Assembly: GCA_016840245.1 (NCBI GenBank)
Contig: JAEOST010000388.1
Coordinates: 1-9,849, forward strand
Direction of reading: 5' to 3'
DNA: 9,849 nucleotides
Origin: Candidatus Thorarchaeota archaeon
GTDB lineage: Archaea > Asgardarchaeota > Thorarchaeia > Thorarchaeales > Thorarchaeaceae
The position numbers and the translations under genes were made by a program. Positions 1-7,127 of the stretch are shown here, piece by piece; the stretch's first letter is position 1, and the number at the start of each line of letters is the position of its first letter. The notes under the pieces were generated by a model. That model was not told the origin of the DNA, ran no database searches, and saw only the letters and a list, made by a program, of their open reading frames with translations.

Positions 1-1494
1 ATCATCAGGGTTGCATGTGAACCGGTCCATACTTACATCGAATATGGGGAAACGGCAGGTTCAGTCACTATTGAAAGGATGCCCACATCATTGTCTGTTA
101 GCATCGATACAGATCCTGCATATGTTGGTGATACCGTTGTCTTCTCAGGGTATCTCCTGCTCTATGATATGACACCTCTTGTAGGGTATGATGTCAGTGT
201 GATCTGGCAAAACGGAACTATGCAGGCCTACATCATTGGCACTGGTACAACTGGTGCCGCTGGGTTTTACACTGTTACATACATAATCCCCACACGCAAT
301 CCCGCAGGACCGAATAGATTCTATGCAGTCTTCCCTGATAATGATGCGGTATTAATCGGAAACACAACTAGCGACGATTATGTTGAAATCATGTACTCTG
401 TTGAGCTTCACTTTGACGAACAGACTGTCTTCACTGTTGCCCGTGGTGATACCCTCACCATTAGCGGATACATCAGTGATGCGTTTGGCGGTGTACCGAT
501 GACTCCCTATATAATTCGCGCCAATGGAGGTGTCATTAGCTCAGACTACACTGATGCTGTAGATGGCACATTCTCCCTTGACTACGTGGTTCCTGACACA
601 TTGCCAATTGGTACCTACGTCATCACGCTGGAGATTCCAGCTCCGATTGACACCAATTATGATATCATTGGTACTCCTGATGAATGGACTATAGATGTCC
701 TAATGGGTTCAGATGTCTTCGTCGGTTTCACAACAAGTGGTGATACCCTAGTGGGAGAATCGATTGGAGTTAGGTTCCGAGTCTCTGATGATCAAGATGA
801 TACCTTAGTAGGAGTTACTGTTAGTATCTATCTCTTTGATGACACAAACAACTTGCATGTGGGAGACTGGATTAGTGCTACAGAATTTACTCAAATCAGC
901 ATTGTTATTCCAGACACACTCCCCTCCAGTGGCAACTACTCTATCAGGGTAGAATTTCAGGGAAGTGCAGTCATTGCGGCATCCAGTGGAGAGACCGACA
1001 TAGATGATGCCATTCATCTTATCAAAGAAGTTCATTTCGAACACACTACGATTCTCCCAGTATACATCAATAGTACTTTTGCGGCTAGTTGTGTTGTACA
1101 TGATGAGAATGGGGCCTTCATTCAGGGACGTACTGTGACTCTGGAAATCTTTAATCGAACTTACTCAGACACCTCGAATCGTCTAGGTATAGTCAGCTTT
1201 CCAGGTTTTGAGGCGGGTCCTGAGGAGCGCACGATAACACTTACTTTCACATTATTTTCAACTGAAGTTACACCGAATCCATCAGAGGAGTTCAGTATTG
1301 CTGTCGTTCCCACACCAGGGCTTGATACTCTCCTCCTCATAATATGGATTGCATTAATTGCAGTAGAAATTGTGGTAGCAGGACTCGTACTCACTCGTTA
1401 CAGAGCGCGAAGAGCTACCAGTACAACATATATTCGACCTGACACTTCGACAGAAGTGTCAACCTATCATGTTTCTAATTCATTCAGGTGGTAA
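1..1494 (+). CDS. Ig-like repeat cell-surface protein with C-terminal membrane anchor (5' partial)
   Basis: The reading frame is open to base 1, and the 26 codons before the first ATG (79) continue the same kind of beta-rich sequence, so the true start lies upstream; 497 residues are visible. With residue 1 at base 1, about four Ig-like beta-sandwich units of 95-105 residues can be traced (about 27-134, 135-235, 240-344, 346-436). Each opens with a motif of the G-(D/E)-(T/S) type followed by a hydrophobic strand, and two share a P-D-T-L-P turn. A hydrophobic helix at about 441-465 is followed by R-Y-R-A-R-R and a tail of about 30 residues, giving an outside-in topology with a short cytoplasmic tail. 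Five N-X-S/T sequons lie in the ectodomain and none in the tail, as expected for a glycosylated archaeal surface protein. No enzymatic motif is visible. Homologous loci often have a transglutaminase-like protein here, so a catalytic domain could lie in the missing N-terminal part (inference). It is the first visible gene of the MoxR/DUF58 operon and may be a client or receptor of that system. Confidence 0.8.
   Translation: MIRVACEPVHTYIEYGETAGSVTIERMPTSLSVSIDTDPAYVGDTVVFSGYLLLYDMTPLVGYDVSVIWQNGTMQAYIIGTGTTGAAGFYTVTYIIPTRNPAGPNRFYAVFPDNDAVLIGNTTSDDYVEIMYSVELHFDEQTVFTVARGDTLTISGYISDAFGGVPMTPYIIRANGGVISSDYTDAVDGTFSLDYVVPDTLPIGTYVITLEIPAPIDTNYDIIGTPDEWTIDVLMGSDVFVGFTTSGDTLVGESIGVRFRVSDDQDDTLVGVTVSIYLFDDTNNLHVGDWISATEFTQISIVIPDTLPSSGNYSIRVEFQGSAVIAASSGETDIDDAIHLIKEVHFEHTTILPVYINSTFAASCVVHDENGAFIQGRTVTLEIFNRTYSDTSNRLGIVSFPGFEAGPEERTITLTFTLFSTEVTPNPSEEFSIAVVPTPGLDTLLLIIWIALIAVEIVVAGLVLTRYRARRATSTTYIRPDTSTEVSTYHVSNSFRW
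127..814 (+). repeat. Recurring GGTGATACC motif marking Ig-like units
   Basis: The nine-base string GGTGATACC occurs at 127-135, 445-453 and 739-747, each encoding the Gly-Asp-Thr that opens an Ig-like unit. The spacings are 318 and 294 bases, which matches a unit length of about 106 and 98 residues. A close relative lies at 796-814 and matches 739-757 at 16 of 19 bases. Nucleotide-level identity at equivalent positions suggests the units arose by tandem duplication, although codon conservation under protein-level constraint could also produce it. Confidence 0.6.
1441..1460 (+). other. Perfect 8-bp stem, 4-base loop hairpin near the end of the surface-protein gene
   Basis: GACACTTC is followed by GACA and then GAAGTGTC, an exact inverted repeat inside the last codons of the Ig-like protein gene, about 30 bases before its stop codon. 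No T-rich run follows, so it does not look like an intrinsic terminator. It could be an RNA structure that sets relative expression of the surface protein and the downstream genes, or it could be coincidental. The encoded residues (D-T-S-T-E-V-S) fall in the low-complexity cytoplasmic tail, where protein constraint on the bases is weak. Confidence 0.45.
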
Positions 1495-1501
1495 GTAGCA
1501 G

Positions 1502-1945
1502 ATGCAGATTGAAACGATTCTCCCATTTGTTGCCCTCAGCGGGGCGATCATCGTCGTCCTGCTCTATCTGTACTTCGTAAAGGGTATGTTTCAGGGAGCA
1601 GTGCGGACGCGCAGTGTTGATATCCCCAGCAAGCTTCGCAATATCAAGAAGCTTGCAGATGCTGGGAAATACAGCGCATCTATAACACTTGCTTACCGAA
1701 CCTTCGAGCAGATGTGTGGCATGAAGATTGGTTCCGAGCGCGCTAATTCTGAAACCGCTCGAGAATATCTAGAACGAGTTCTGAAAGTCATCCCGCTCGA
1801 CAGCACAACTGTCGACATGTTCCTATCGACATATGAAGAGGCGCGATTTTCTAGTCATGAGATGAATCGTGACCGCTATGAGTATGCTATTCGGATATTC
1901 ACAGACCTCTATCCTAAGATTGACGCAAGTGTCAGCATGGAATGA
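1502..1945 (+). CDS. Small membrane-anchored DUF4129-like protein
   Basis: This is a 147-residue protein with one N-terminal membrane helix (about residues 6-27) and a soluble, mostly helical domain (about 40-140) that I place on the cytoplasmic side. The domain resembles DUF4129: a basic amphipathic helix, a segment in which a helical pair carries a tyrosine and phenylalanine (A-Y-R-T-F, 64-68), the N-S-E-T-A-R-E-Y-L element at 82-90, and a closing helix with Y-E-E-A-R-F (111-116). In many bacteria and archaea DUF4129 is the C-terminal cytoplasmic part of a transglutaminase-like membrane protein next to MoxR and DUF58 genes; here it is a separate short gene. The ATG at 1502 lies 7 bases after the preceding stop and about 10 bases after an AGGTGG motif (1486-1491), which supports this start. 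The molecular role is unknown; by context it may dock the MoxR/DUF58 proteins at the membrane. The family call rests on pattern resemblance only. Confidence 0.72.
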   Translation: MQIETILPFVALSGAIIVVLLYLYFVKGMFQGAVRTRSVDIPSKLRNIKKLADAGKYSASITLAYRTFEQMCGMKIGSERANSETAREYLERVLKVIPLDSTTVDMFLSTYEEARFSSHEMNRDRYEYAIRIFTDLYPKIDASVSME

Positions 1946-1960
1946 TATGGTGAAGTTGCT

Positions 1961-3382
1961 ATGGGATGGAAAGAGGCTCTTCAAATCGTCTTGTTTGTCT
2001 TATCTTGGATGCCAGTTGGTTTCCTAGTTGCAGGCACATTAGCAAATTATGAACAGCCTTACGACTATCACTTCTCAGCCTATAATGATAACTGGAATGG
2101 TCTTAGCCATTATCGAGTGGATATCGAAGATGCGGGCCATGAAGTGTTTGCAATAGAGACCTCGATGAGCATAGTATATCGTTACAACGGTTCTGCCATC
2201 CTTACCATAATGGGTCCTGTACGCGATTTTACGTTTGATGCAGTCCTCACGATATATGATCACCTTAGAATGGGTGGGAGCGTGCTGATTGCGGATGACT
2301 TCGGAACAGCAAATTCGTCATTCTTCTGGTTAAATCAATTACTTACAGCCCTGACACCTGAGGGTGAATCGAATTTCCCAGAAGGTGTAACCGGTTTCCT
2401 ATCCTACACTGACGGTGTATTGCTTGATCTGGACTCTTATGGGAAGAGTCCCATTTATCCAATAATTCGGACTTTCTCTCGCAGTTCTCTAGGTGGCTCG
2501 ATTACGCAGGGTGTTGATGAGCTCTATCTGAACTGGGCCTCTACTCTGAGTCCTACATGTATGCTTGGATCACCTGGTGTGGGTCTTGCTTGGACTACAG
2601 TCAGGGCGTGGTGTGAGACCGACATTAATAACGCAACGGAAAATCCCTACCCTGATACGGATGAGTGGGCAGGAATCTTACCTGTAGCTGGTGCTCTTGA
2701 AGTACCTCCAGTGGATGAAAGTCTTCGTCATGGTCGACTTGTTGCAGTGAGTGACCCAAGCCTGTTTACCAATGACATGCTTGATTTGGGTGATAACCGA
2801 CGTTTTGCATCCAATATCATTCAATGGCTCTCTGATGGCTATCTTGAACCACTACCGGTCCTCTTCTGTGAGAGTCTCTTAGAGGTTCCAATCATATCTG
2901 CTGAGTGGTTCTATGGTTTCTATTTGGCTAGAGCCTTGTGGATGACTACACAACCACTTCTTGCTCCCGTCTACCCCCTAATCACTGCAATTGGAATTAA
3001 GAAATACCTGCCTGATATGAAGAAGCCAGAGGTCAAGAGTGTTTCAGATGTGTTCCTAAGAAAGGGACAGACGTATTTCTCAGAACGGCTTCAATACTAC
3101 CGGACGGAAGGGAACTATGCCCGAGTTGTGAAGATGCTGTATAGAAAATTAAGACGGGATCTTCGACGGAAACATTTGTGGTCGGAGTATGATTCGACTA
3201 AGGTATGGGATCTGATGCGGTATAAGGATTCCAAATTGAAACAGAGCGCGTTCTTCAAGAAGCTCGACCGAATTGAAGAGATCTCCAGTAAACCTGGTAC
3301 AAAGATTCGAGAGAGCGAGCTGATGGAGCTGTTCTTCTTTATGCGTAATATTTCAGCAAAACTAATTGAAACAAGAAAATGA
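1961..3382 (+). CDS. DUF4350 domain membrane protein
   Basis: This is a 473-residue protein. An N-terminal hydrophobic helix (about 6-28) anchors it. Residues 38-293 match the DUF4350 pattern: N-D-N-W-N-G-L-S (42-49), a strand ending in I-M-G-P (83-86), the hallmark L-I-A-D-D-F-G-T-A-N (109-118), and a closing element with V-S-D-P-S-L-F-T-N-D-M (263-273) followed by N-I-I-Q-W-L (285-290). DUF4350 is thought to have a class I amidotransferase-like fold, but I see no catalytic Cys-His pair of the glutaminase type, so a binding role is more likely than catalysis. A second hydrophobic stretch (about 312-346) probably returns the chain to the cytoplasm, where a strongly basic helical tail (350-473) follows. 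The ATG at 1961 is 7 bases after a GGTGA motif (1949-1953) and 15 bases after the previous stop. Genes of this family recur beside MoxR and DUF58 genes; the biochemical role is not established. Confidence 0.88.
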   Translation: MGWKEALQIVLFVLSWMPVGFLVAGTLANYEQPYDYHFSAYNDNWNGLSHYRVDIEDAGHEVFAIETSMSIVYRYNGSAILTIMGPVRDFTFDAVLTIYDHLRMGGSVLIADDFGTANSSFFWLNQLLTALTPEGESNFPEGVTGFLSYTDGVLLDLDSYGKSPIYPIIRTFSRSSLGGSITQGVDELYLNWASTLSPTCMLGSPGVGLAWTTVRAWCETDINNATENPYPDTDEWAGILPVAGALEVPPVDESLRHGRLVAVSDPSLFTNDMLDLGDNRRFASNIIQWLSDGYLEPLPVLFCESLLEVPIISAEWFYGFYLARALWMTTQPLLAPVYPLITAIGIKKYLPDMKKPEVKSVSDVFLRKGQTYFSERLQYYRTEGNYARVVKMLYRKLRRDLRRKHLWSEYDSTKVWDLMRYKDSKLKQSAFFKKLDRIEEISSKPGTKIRESELMELFFFMRNISAKLIETRK

Positions 3383-3387
3383 GGTGG
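3381..3387 (+). promoter_or_regulatory. Strong ribosome-binding motif overlapping the previous stop codon
   Basis: GAGGTGG begins inside the TGA stop of the DUF4350 gene (3380-3382) and sits 10 bases before the ATG at 3398. It is the strongest such motif in the window. It fixes the MoxR start and suggests the ATPase is translated more efficiently than its neighbours. Confidence 0.75.
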
Positions 3388-3397
3388 AACAATAAAT

Positions 3398-4387
3398 ATG
3401 ACTTTAGATAGTACATCCGGAAACGAACCCGGTACAACCATACCTCCTATGTCAATCACTGAGGTCCATGATCTGTCCTCTGAGATTATTCGAGAGTGTA
3501 ATCGTGTCATCGTTGGACACATTGATATTCTGAGCAATATTCTGACTGCATTCTTGTCGGATGGTCACGTTGTACTTGAGGGAGTTCCTGGGTTGGCTAA
3601 GACCTACATGGCACGTACATTCGCATCCATCCTTGGCTGTGCATTCAAGAGAATTCAGCTGACGGTTGATACATTGCCTGCAGACCTACTTGGTAGTAAT
3701 GTCTTCAATCAGAAGAGTGGTGAGTTCTGGTTTAGGAAAGGACCTGTATTCGCAAATCTAGTTCTTGCGGACGAGATCAATCGATGCCCTCCAAAATCAC
3801 AGAGCGCATTACTTGAGGTTATGGAGGAGCGACAGGTGTCAATAGAAGGAGTAACACGTAGATTACCCTTACCATTCCTGATTATTGCGACACAGAATCC
3901 TGTAGAACAGGAGGGCACATATCCGTTACCTGAGGCTCAGCTTGACCGGTTCATGTTCAGACTTATTCTGGACTATCCCACTGGTGGAGAAGAGGCAGAG
4001 ATAGTGCGACGGAAACATGTTGGAGAAGTAACGGACCTCAGAGTCCTTGCAGACCCAGCAACACTGGTATCTATGCAGCAGACCTGTCGAAGTGTCTACC
4101 TTGACGAGGATATCATCAACTACATACGGGACATAATCGTTCGTACAAGAAATGACCCGCAGATACTCCTAGGAGGTTCACCCCGTGCATCTCTGGTGTT
4201 GATGAACGCATCAAAGGCCCGTGCTGCAATGCATGGTCGTGACTTTGTAGTGCCAGAAGATGTGAGAAAACTCACAGTTCAGGCTCTGAATCATAGGCTT
4301 ATCCTAAAGCCTGAAGCTGAGCTTGAGGGACTTACAGTAGAGCGAGTTGTGGCAAGAATACTGGGCGAGGTCGACTGTCCAAGATAG
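3398..4387 (+). CDS. MoxR-family AAA+ ATPase
   Basis: This 329-residue cytoplasmic ATPase has the length and full motif set of the MoxR family. The Walker A is G-V-P-G-L-A-K-T (62-69), the Walker B L-A-D-E-I-N (123-128), sensor 1 lies in T-Q-N-P-V-E (165-170), the arginine-finger region is P-L-P-E-A-Q-L-D-R-F (176-185), and sensor 2 is G-G-S-P-R-A-S (259-265). All catalytic residues are intact, so ATP hydrolysis in a ring oligomer is expected. The first 20 residues are a Thr/Pro-rich extension ahead of the conserved core. MoxR proteins work with VWA-domain partners as chaperone-like remodelling machines that insert cofactors or mature complexes (RavA-ViaA, NorQ-NorD and CbbQ-CbbO are studied examples). 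The partner here is almost certainly the DUF58 protein encoded directly downstream. The substrate cannot be read from the sequence, but the membrane proteins in the operon point to the cell envelope. Confidence 0.97.
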   Translation: MTLDSTSGNEPGTTIPPMSITEVHDLSSEIIRECNRVIVGHIDILSNILTAFLSDGHVVLEGVPGLAKTYMARTFASILGCAFKRIQLTVDTLPADLLGSNVFNQKSGEFWFRKGPVFANLVLADEINRCPPKSQSALLEVMEERQVSIEGVTRRLPLPFLIIATQNPVEQEGTYPLPEAQLDRFMFRLILDYPTGGEEAEIVRRKHVGEVTDLRVLADPATLVSMQQTCRSVYLDEDIINYIRDIIVRTRNDPQILLGGSPRASLVLMNASKARAAMHGRDFVVPEDVRKLTVQALNHRLILKPEAELEGLTVERVVARILGEVDCPR

Positions 4388-4401
4388 CTAACAACAAATG
4401 T

Positions 4402-4406
4402 GGTGA
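4402..4406 (+). promoter_or_regulatory. GGTGA ribosome-binding motif that decides the DUF58 start
   Basis: GGTGA lies 8 bases before an in-frame GTG at 4415, the same arrangement as before the DUF4350 gene (GGTGA, 7 bases, ATG). The upstream in-frame GTG codons at 4400 and 4403 overlap this motif and have no comparable motif before them. The ATG at 4398 is in another frame and reaches a stop two codons later. Confidence 0.6.
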
Positions 4407-4414
4407 AGATATCA

Positions 4415-5737
4415 GTGATAACACAGAGAGGCTTTGTAGTAGTCTTTGCAGGAATTCTCCTGTTGACCAGTGGTTTCTCTTTTGTCAATCTATATTGTGT
4501 GATACTTGGAGTGTATCTACTGGTTGGACTAGTCGTATCTCTTCCTCTCTTTGCTTTGACAGCCAATATCTCTGGTATCGAAGTCGAGCGTCACGTTGAC
4601 AAGAATAAGGTGTTCTCTGGAGACTTTCTACGTGTCAAAGTGACCCTTCATAACAGGTCTCGACGACACTTTGACTTCATTGAACTCCATGACCAGTACC
4701 CTGAAACATGGATTCTTGCTATAGGTGAGAACTTCATTGCATCTAGGATTGAACCCGGCAGTAGCGTCACTTTCTCATACATTCTGCAGGCACGAATGAG
4801 GGGACGTTATGAGCTAGGTCCCACCGAGGTGTATCTTCGTGATCGACTTGGCCTACACTACTACAAGCGTACTCTACAAGCTCCAACAGAAATCCTCGTA
4901 TATCCAACTTACAAGGATGTTCGACGAATGGAAGCTCTTGGTAAGCAGCGCCAACTTGGTCTGATGTTTGGAGCTCACAGGACCAAGATTATCGGTATGG
5001 GTACTGAATTCACAGGTTTTCGTGAGTATGTTCCTGGTGACTCTTTCAGGATGATTGACTGGAAGAGTAGCGCTAAACGAGGAGAACTAATCATTCGTCA
5101 GTACGAACAAGAAAAGAACATCCAAGTCATCTGCATGGTTGACACAAGCGGCAGTATGGGAAATGGATATCCTCTGAACACGAAATTAGAATATGCAATA
5201 CGTGCTGCAGTCCTCTTAACACATATGGGTCTGGAACGCAAAGACCTTGTTGGGACCTGTGTATTTTCAGAGCGAGTTCATACCTTTGTTCCACCAGCTA
5301 CTACCCCTAATCACATGTATGACGTTCTTGAGTCCTTGGCGATGGCTGAACCACGGGGATGGAGTGATTACGAAGCAGCTGTTGATTATGTTTGTACACA
5401 GTTAAAGAAACGCTCACTAATAATCTGGTTAACTGACCTAGAAGAAAGTCCTGCTCCCCTACTAAACGCTATGAAGACAGCAGTTGCAAGGGGGCATAAA
5501 TCTCTAGTAATTTCACCATTTGGACCGTGGTTCGAAGCCCCAGTGGGTCAATTCGGGCCAGTGGAGAAGGTTCTCGCGGAGGCAGTATCTGAAGAACTGT
5601 TCGAGCGACGCGAAAAAATCTCAAGAGCGTTATCAAGATTTGGGATTTCCGTAGTTAACGTCGGACCAGAAGACTTCCTTCCAACCATAATGAAGCAATA
5701 CGAGCAGGCTAAACAGAAGGGGGTGGCTATGTTTTGA
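4415..5737 (+). CDS. DUF58 VWA-domain protein, partner of the MoxR ATPase
   Basis: This is a protein of 440 residues from the GTG at 4415 (445 if GTG 4400 is used). The 4415 start is preferred for its GGTGA motif and because I-T-Q-R-G-F just before the first membrane helix resembles the usual DUF58 N-terminus. Two membrane helices (about 7-24 and 28-49) form a hairpin. A beta-rich domain follows (about 55-165), then the DUF58 signature G-T-E-F-T-G-F-R-E-Y-V-P-G-D (196-209) with R-M-I-D-W-K (212-217), then a VWA domain from about 238. The metal-site motif D-T-S-G-S-M (243-248) is complete, so the protein should bind a divalent metal ion and a partner protein. A second conserved acidic element is L-T-D-L-E-E (339-344). 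It follows the MoxR gene closely, the classic pairing in which the VWA protein links the AAA+ ring to its substrate at the membrane. It overlaps the next gene by four bases, implying coupled translation. Confidence 0.95.
   Translation: MITQRGFVVVFAGILLLTSGFSFVNLYCVILGVYLLVGLVVSLPLFALTANISGIEVERHVDKNKVFSGDFLRVKVTLHNRSRRHFDFIELHDQYPETWILAIGENFIASRIEPGSSVTFSYILQARMRGRYELGPTEVYLRDRLGLHYYKRTLQAPTEILVYPTYKDVRRMEALGKQRQLGLMFGAHRTKIIGMGTEFTGFREYVPGDSFRMIDWKSSAKRGELIIRQYEQEKNIQVICMVDTSGSMGNGYPLNTKLEYAIRAAVLLTHMGLERKDLVGTCVFSERVHTFVPPATTPNHMYDVLESLAMAEPRGWSDYEAAVDYVCTQLKKRSLIIWLTDLEESPAPLLNAMKTAVARGHKSLVISPFGPWFEAPVGQFGPVEKVLAEAVSEELFERREKISRALSRFGISVVNVGPEDFLPTIMKQYEQAKQKGVAMF
5719..5726 (+). promoter_or_regulatory. 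G-rich ribosome-binding motif for a TTG start
   Basis: GGGGGTGG inside the last codons of the DUF58 gene sits 7 bases before the TTG at 5734. It justifies the unusual TTG start, since the ATG at 5729 is in the DUF58 frame and is followed by only one more codon before the stop. Confidence 0.65.
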
Positions 5738-7113
5738 AGGTCGTCACTTGGATTCTCCGAATATTCTCAGCAGCAGCCTTCATCTATATGGCCTATCTTG
5801 TCTATTCAGCTCTGTCCGGACTCTGGGATTGGGGTGCACCTTACATCTTCATAGTGACCGTGTTTCGTCTTCTCTCCTTCCTATTGTTCTTTATTTCATT
5901 GGTAATAATCACTGGATTTGCGATGATGATAACTGGTGGCCAACCAAATGACTTGATTGTTGGTCTCTACAATACACTTGTACTCAGACAATGGTACATG
6001 CAACCATATGGCGTGGATGGTCCTCTTGAGAACGCTGAAGCAATATTCATGAACTTCACAACGAATCTAGGTGGAATTATAGACGACCTCATGAGTACAG
6101 CATTCATTTTCCTTTACTTCCTCTGTGCAGGTGTAGGTGTTGCCCTCTTCCTTCAGTCACTGTACAGAATGGAACACAAGTATGTAGGTGGCGCCTTCAT
6201 CTCAATTCAAGCTATTCTCATTATTGCAGCTTACCAGCATCTTGGCACACTTGCTCTTGATGCAATTCCAACTGACTTTGTAGCTTTCCTAACACACTCG
6301 CTCCAAATTCTAGCCCTTGTTTCATTCGCATACATTGAGATTAGTTATCAAATGATTTACAGTCACTCAGTAGGAAAACCTGTGGAAGACCGTGAGGAGA
6401 CCCTGAAGAAACAACTCCTTGCATTGAGACAAGCTACACGAAAACAGGATGCAATCGAGCGCGGTGAGCGCGTCAGTATAACTGGTATGAGTAGATCCAC
6501 TGGTGCAACAGCTTTCTCATTCCTACGTGAGGCAATTGAGCGAAAGGCTGTTGGAAGTGCAGATATCCTTGAGAATCTGGATGCTGTGAGTGATGTTCGG
6601 AGGCTTCAGCATTTTGTTGATGAGCTTCTGGCTTCAGATCCCAGTGCAAGAGATGAACTCACAGCAAAGGCAGCAGCCCCTTCAAGTTCCTACGTTATCG
6701 GTTCCACAATCATGGGCTCAGCATTCCGGTTTTTGTCTGTGGTGGCCATTTCTTTCTTCCTGCTGAGTCCAGACTTCTTTGTTTCGCTCCTTAGTCTTCC
6801 ACCTGGAGTAGCAAACAGCGCTGCATTGTCCCAACCTGAAATTGTCTTGTTATTTCTTGTACCTATTGTGCTACTCTTCCCATTCATTGCTGCAGCTATA
6901 GGTTGGTACTCCCGACAAGATGAGGAGGAGGAATTGACCAAAGCACAGAAGGAAGAACGCAAGAAGGCAGAGAAAGAAAGAGATCGGCTACGAAAAGAAG
7001 CTGAGCGGACTCGTAGAGAGCGTGAACGTGAACGCGGCACAGAAGATGGAGAACCAGGCGAAGACGAATGGGATCGAGTTCTTACAGATACCTACGGAAC
7101 TGACGAATCCTAA
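5734..7113 (+). CDS. Unrecognised multi-pass membrane protein with charged coiled-coil tail
   Basis: I do not recognise this 459-residue protein. It has about seven predicted membrane helices: roughly 5-27, 36-67, 118-143, 151-170, 182-209, then 322-352 and 368-392. A soluble, mixed-charge helical segment (about 213-315) separates the two membrane blocks. It ends with a dense Glu/Lys/Arg stretch (394-434, many K-E-x-x-R patterns) that should form a long charged helix or coiled coil, then an acidic tail. No catalytic or transport motif is apparent. The TTG start overlaps the DUF58 stop (TTGA) and has a G-rich ribosome-binding motif, so translation is probably coupled to DUF58 and the two products may act together. 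A membrane platform or scaffold for the MoxR/DUF58 machine, with the charged tail reaching into the cytoplasm, is the simplest guess. If the TTG were wrong, the next in-frame methionine is residue 19, inside the first helix, which is less likely. Confidence 0.82.
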   Translation: MKVVTWILRIFSAAAFIYMAYLVYSALSGLWDWGAPYIFIVTVFRLLSFLLFFISLVIITGFAMMITGGQPNDLIVGLYNTLVLRQWYMQPYGVDGPLENAEAIFMNFTTNLGGIIDDLMSTAFIFLYFLCAGVGVALFLQSLYRMEHKYVGGAFISIQAILIIAAYQHLGTLALDAIPTDFVAFLTHSLQILALVSFAYIEISYQMIYSHSVGKPVEDREETLKKQLLALRQATRKQDAIERGERVSITGMSRSTGATAFSFLREAIERKAVGSADILENLDAVSDVRRLQHFVDELLASDPSARDELTAKAAAPSSSYVIGSTIMGSAFRFLSVVAISFFLLSPDFFVSLLSLPPGVANSAALSQPEIVLLFLVPIVLLFPFIAAAIGWYSRQDEEEELTKAQKEERKKAEKERDRLRKEAERTRRERERERGTEDGEPGEDEWDRVLTDTYGTDES

Positions 7114-7114
7114 C

Positions 7115-7118
7115 GGAG
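7115..7118 (+). promoter_or_regulatory. GGAG ribosome-binding motif for a GTG start
   Basis: GGAG lies in the 14-base gap after the preceding stop and 9 bases before the GTG at 7128. It supports that codon as the phosphoesterase start, as does the protein pattern, since the first catalytic motif begins only seven residues later. Confidence 0.6.
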
Positions 7119-7127
7119 TTGTAGATA

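Noticed and set aside
79..81. ATG as the start of the Ig-like surface protein
   Set aside because: The frame is open to base 1, the upstream codons read as matching beta-rich sequence, no ribosome-binding motif of the usual form precedes it, and no signal peptide follows.
805..1101. Minus-strand 98-codon frame opposite the Ig-like gene
   Set aside because: It is antisense to a clear coding region and shows no domain, signal or initiation motif.
1441..1460. Intrinsic terminator after the surface-protein gene
   Set aside because: The hairpin is inside the coding region and is not followed by a T-rich tract, so termination is not supported.
3115..3537. Minus-strand open frame of 140 codons
   Set aside because: It lies opposite the end of the DUF4350 gene and the start of the MoxR gene, both well supported; its translation has no recognisable domain.
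6690..7040. Minus-strand open frame of 116 codons, rich in Ser and Arg
   Set aside because: Its composition is simply the antisense of the Glu/Lys/Arg coiled-coil codons of the membrane protein.
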